A stretch of DNA of 6,682 bases. Origin: CAZDCD01 sp964503885 (GTDB taxonomy: Bacteria; Bacteroidota; Bacteroidia; Bacteroidales; UBA10428). The stretch spans positions 1 through 6,682 of the forward strand of contig CAZDCD010000055.1 of the NCBI GenBank assembly GCA_964503885.1, given 5' to 3'. Below, piece after piece: positions 6,285 to 6,682 of the stretch. Position numbers and translations under genes: made by a program. The stretch's first letter is position 1; each line of letters opens with the position of its first letter. The notes beneath the pieces are model-generated. The model saw nothing but the letters and a program-made list of their open reading frames with translations. It searched no databases and was not told where the DNA came from.

Positions 6285-6410
6285 TAGCTTCTTTATATCT
6301 TCGTGGTAAAGAATTATTGATCAAAAAACTCAAAGGCACACAACGATATCCCTTAATTAAATAACATTGAATCCTGCATTATTAGCGATGAATCATATGA
6401 CCTATGCAAA

Positions 6411-6453
6411 ATCAATAAGGGTCGGCACAGTTTATAAACGAAATACTATTGAT
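6411..6453 (-). terminator. Possible weak 3'-end stem after the right-edge gene
   Basis: ATCAATA (6411-6417) and TATTGAT (6447-6453) can pair perfectly over 7 bp, touching the stop codon of the right-edge gene and followed on the minus strand by TTTTG. The 29-base loop contains a second palindrome, GTTTATAAAC (6430-6439). The AT-rich stem and short T-run make it a poor intrinsic terminator. Confidence 0.25.
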
Positions 6454-6682
6454 CAAACCAAAAGGATTACCAGTATAATAATAAGAATAAGGGTGCCAGT
6501 GCCGATATAAACATACCCACCGCCTCTGCGCACATTTTCTTTAATCACCTTAAGTTCATTTCTCAGTTCACGCTTTTCTTTACCTGTCAGGTTCGTTTTA
6601 TCCATGTCACGTATTTCTTCAACACGCTTTGTTAAGCGACTTATCTCTTCTTCAGATAATTTGTTTTCCGTTTTGTCCGGAA
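6453..6682 (-). CDS. Small tail-anchored-type membrane protein, N-terminus cut by window edge
   Basis: The frame is open from the right edge to the TGA at 6453-6455 and shows 75 residues of an unrecognised protein. The visible N-terminal part is strongly charged and helical: LSEEEISRLTKRVEEIRDMD (residues 8-27), then KEKRELRNELKVIKENVRR (34-52), consistent with a short coiled coil. A glycine hinge (GGG, 53-55) leads to a single hydrophobic segment, residues 56-75 (YVYIGTGTLILIIILVILLV), which ends the protein, so it resembles a C-terminally anchored inner-membrane protein with its charged part in the cytoplasm. An internal ATG at residue 26 would give a 50-residue protein, but the open frame continues upstream with the same amphipathic character, so the longer form is preferred. 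Similar short proteins of unknown function occur in many Bacteroidota. It is separated from ytxH by 330 bases and is probably a different transcript. Confidence 0.75.
   Translation of the reverse strand, partial: PDKTENKLSEEEISRLTKRVEEIRDMDKTNLTGKEKRELRNELKVIKENVRRGGGYVYIGTGTLILIIILVILLV

Larger units (their letters stand above)
6123..6452. other. 330-base gene-free spacer upstream of ytxH
   Basis: This spacer probably carries the promoter of the ytxH cluster and the 3' end of the right-edge gene's transcript. It holds two sets of direct repeats (6167-6195 and 6256-6284) and a long stem overlapping the upstream stop codon (6411-6453). A 63-codon minus-strand frame crosses it, but the product is Lys/Arg-rich, lacks domain features and is probably chance. 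I found no convincing TTG/TAnnTTTG promoter. Confidence 0.6.

Noticed and set aside
6148..6339. 63-codon minus-strand ORF upstream of ytxH
   Set aside because: The product is Lys/Arg-rich with no recognisable domain, no ribosome-binding site and the AT-rich character of a spacer; it also overlaps the phased repeats.

Overview
The window looks like a low-GC Bacteroidota chromosome segment, possibly a sphingobacterial, chitinophagal or cytophagal lineage. This rests on protein character: an uncharacterised POTRA-plus-barrel outer-membrane protein, a YtxH / holin-like small membrane protein cluster, weak or absent Shine-Dalgarno sequences, and AT-rich spacers. The genus cannot be read from the sequence. 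All nine supported coding regions lie on the minus strand, so transcription runs from right to left. There are no tRNA or rRNA genes, transposons or CRISPR repeats.

In the direction of transcription, the right edge holds the 3' part of a small protein with a charged coiled-coil-like stretch and a C-terminal membrane anchor (6453-6682). A 330-base spacer with two sets of direct repeats follows. Next comes a cluster of four small genes: a YtxH-domain protein (5844-6122), a degenerate cupin-like protein (5352-5765), a two-pass DUF1469/holin-III-like membrane protein (4972-5313), and an unrecognised 133-residue protein with one probable membrane segment (4564-4965). The last two are 6 bases apart. 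After 114 bases comes an AI-2E/PerM (UPF0118) family eight-helix-class permease (3331-4449).

After a 262-base spacer there is a 612-residue outer-membrane barrel protein with a signal peptide and one POTRA-like domain (1230-3068). Then comes a 53-residue lmo0937-type hydrophobic protein (930-1091), a 397-base spacer without a convincing gene, and the N-terminal 177 residues of a stomatin/slipin SPFH protein cut by the left edge (1-532).

The common theme is the cell envelope. Seven of the nine products are predicted inner-membrane proteins, one is outer-membrane, and only the cupin-like protein appears soluble. The YtxH, holin-like and 133-residue trio resembles in architecture the proteobacterial YqjD-YqjE-YqjK stress cluster, so an envelope or general-stress role is a reasonable inference but is not shown by sequence alone. 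No well-known defence, mobile or biosynthetic system is present. The least explained items are the cupin-like protein inside the membrane cluster, the 133-residue protein, the POTRA-barrel protein, and the repeat-bearing spacers upstream of ytxH and of the lmo0937-type gene.
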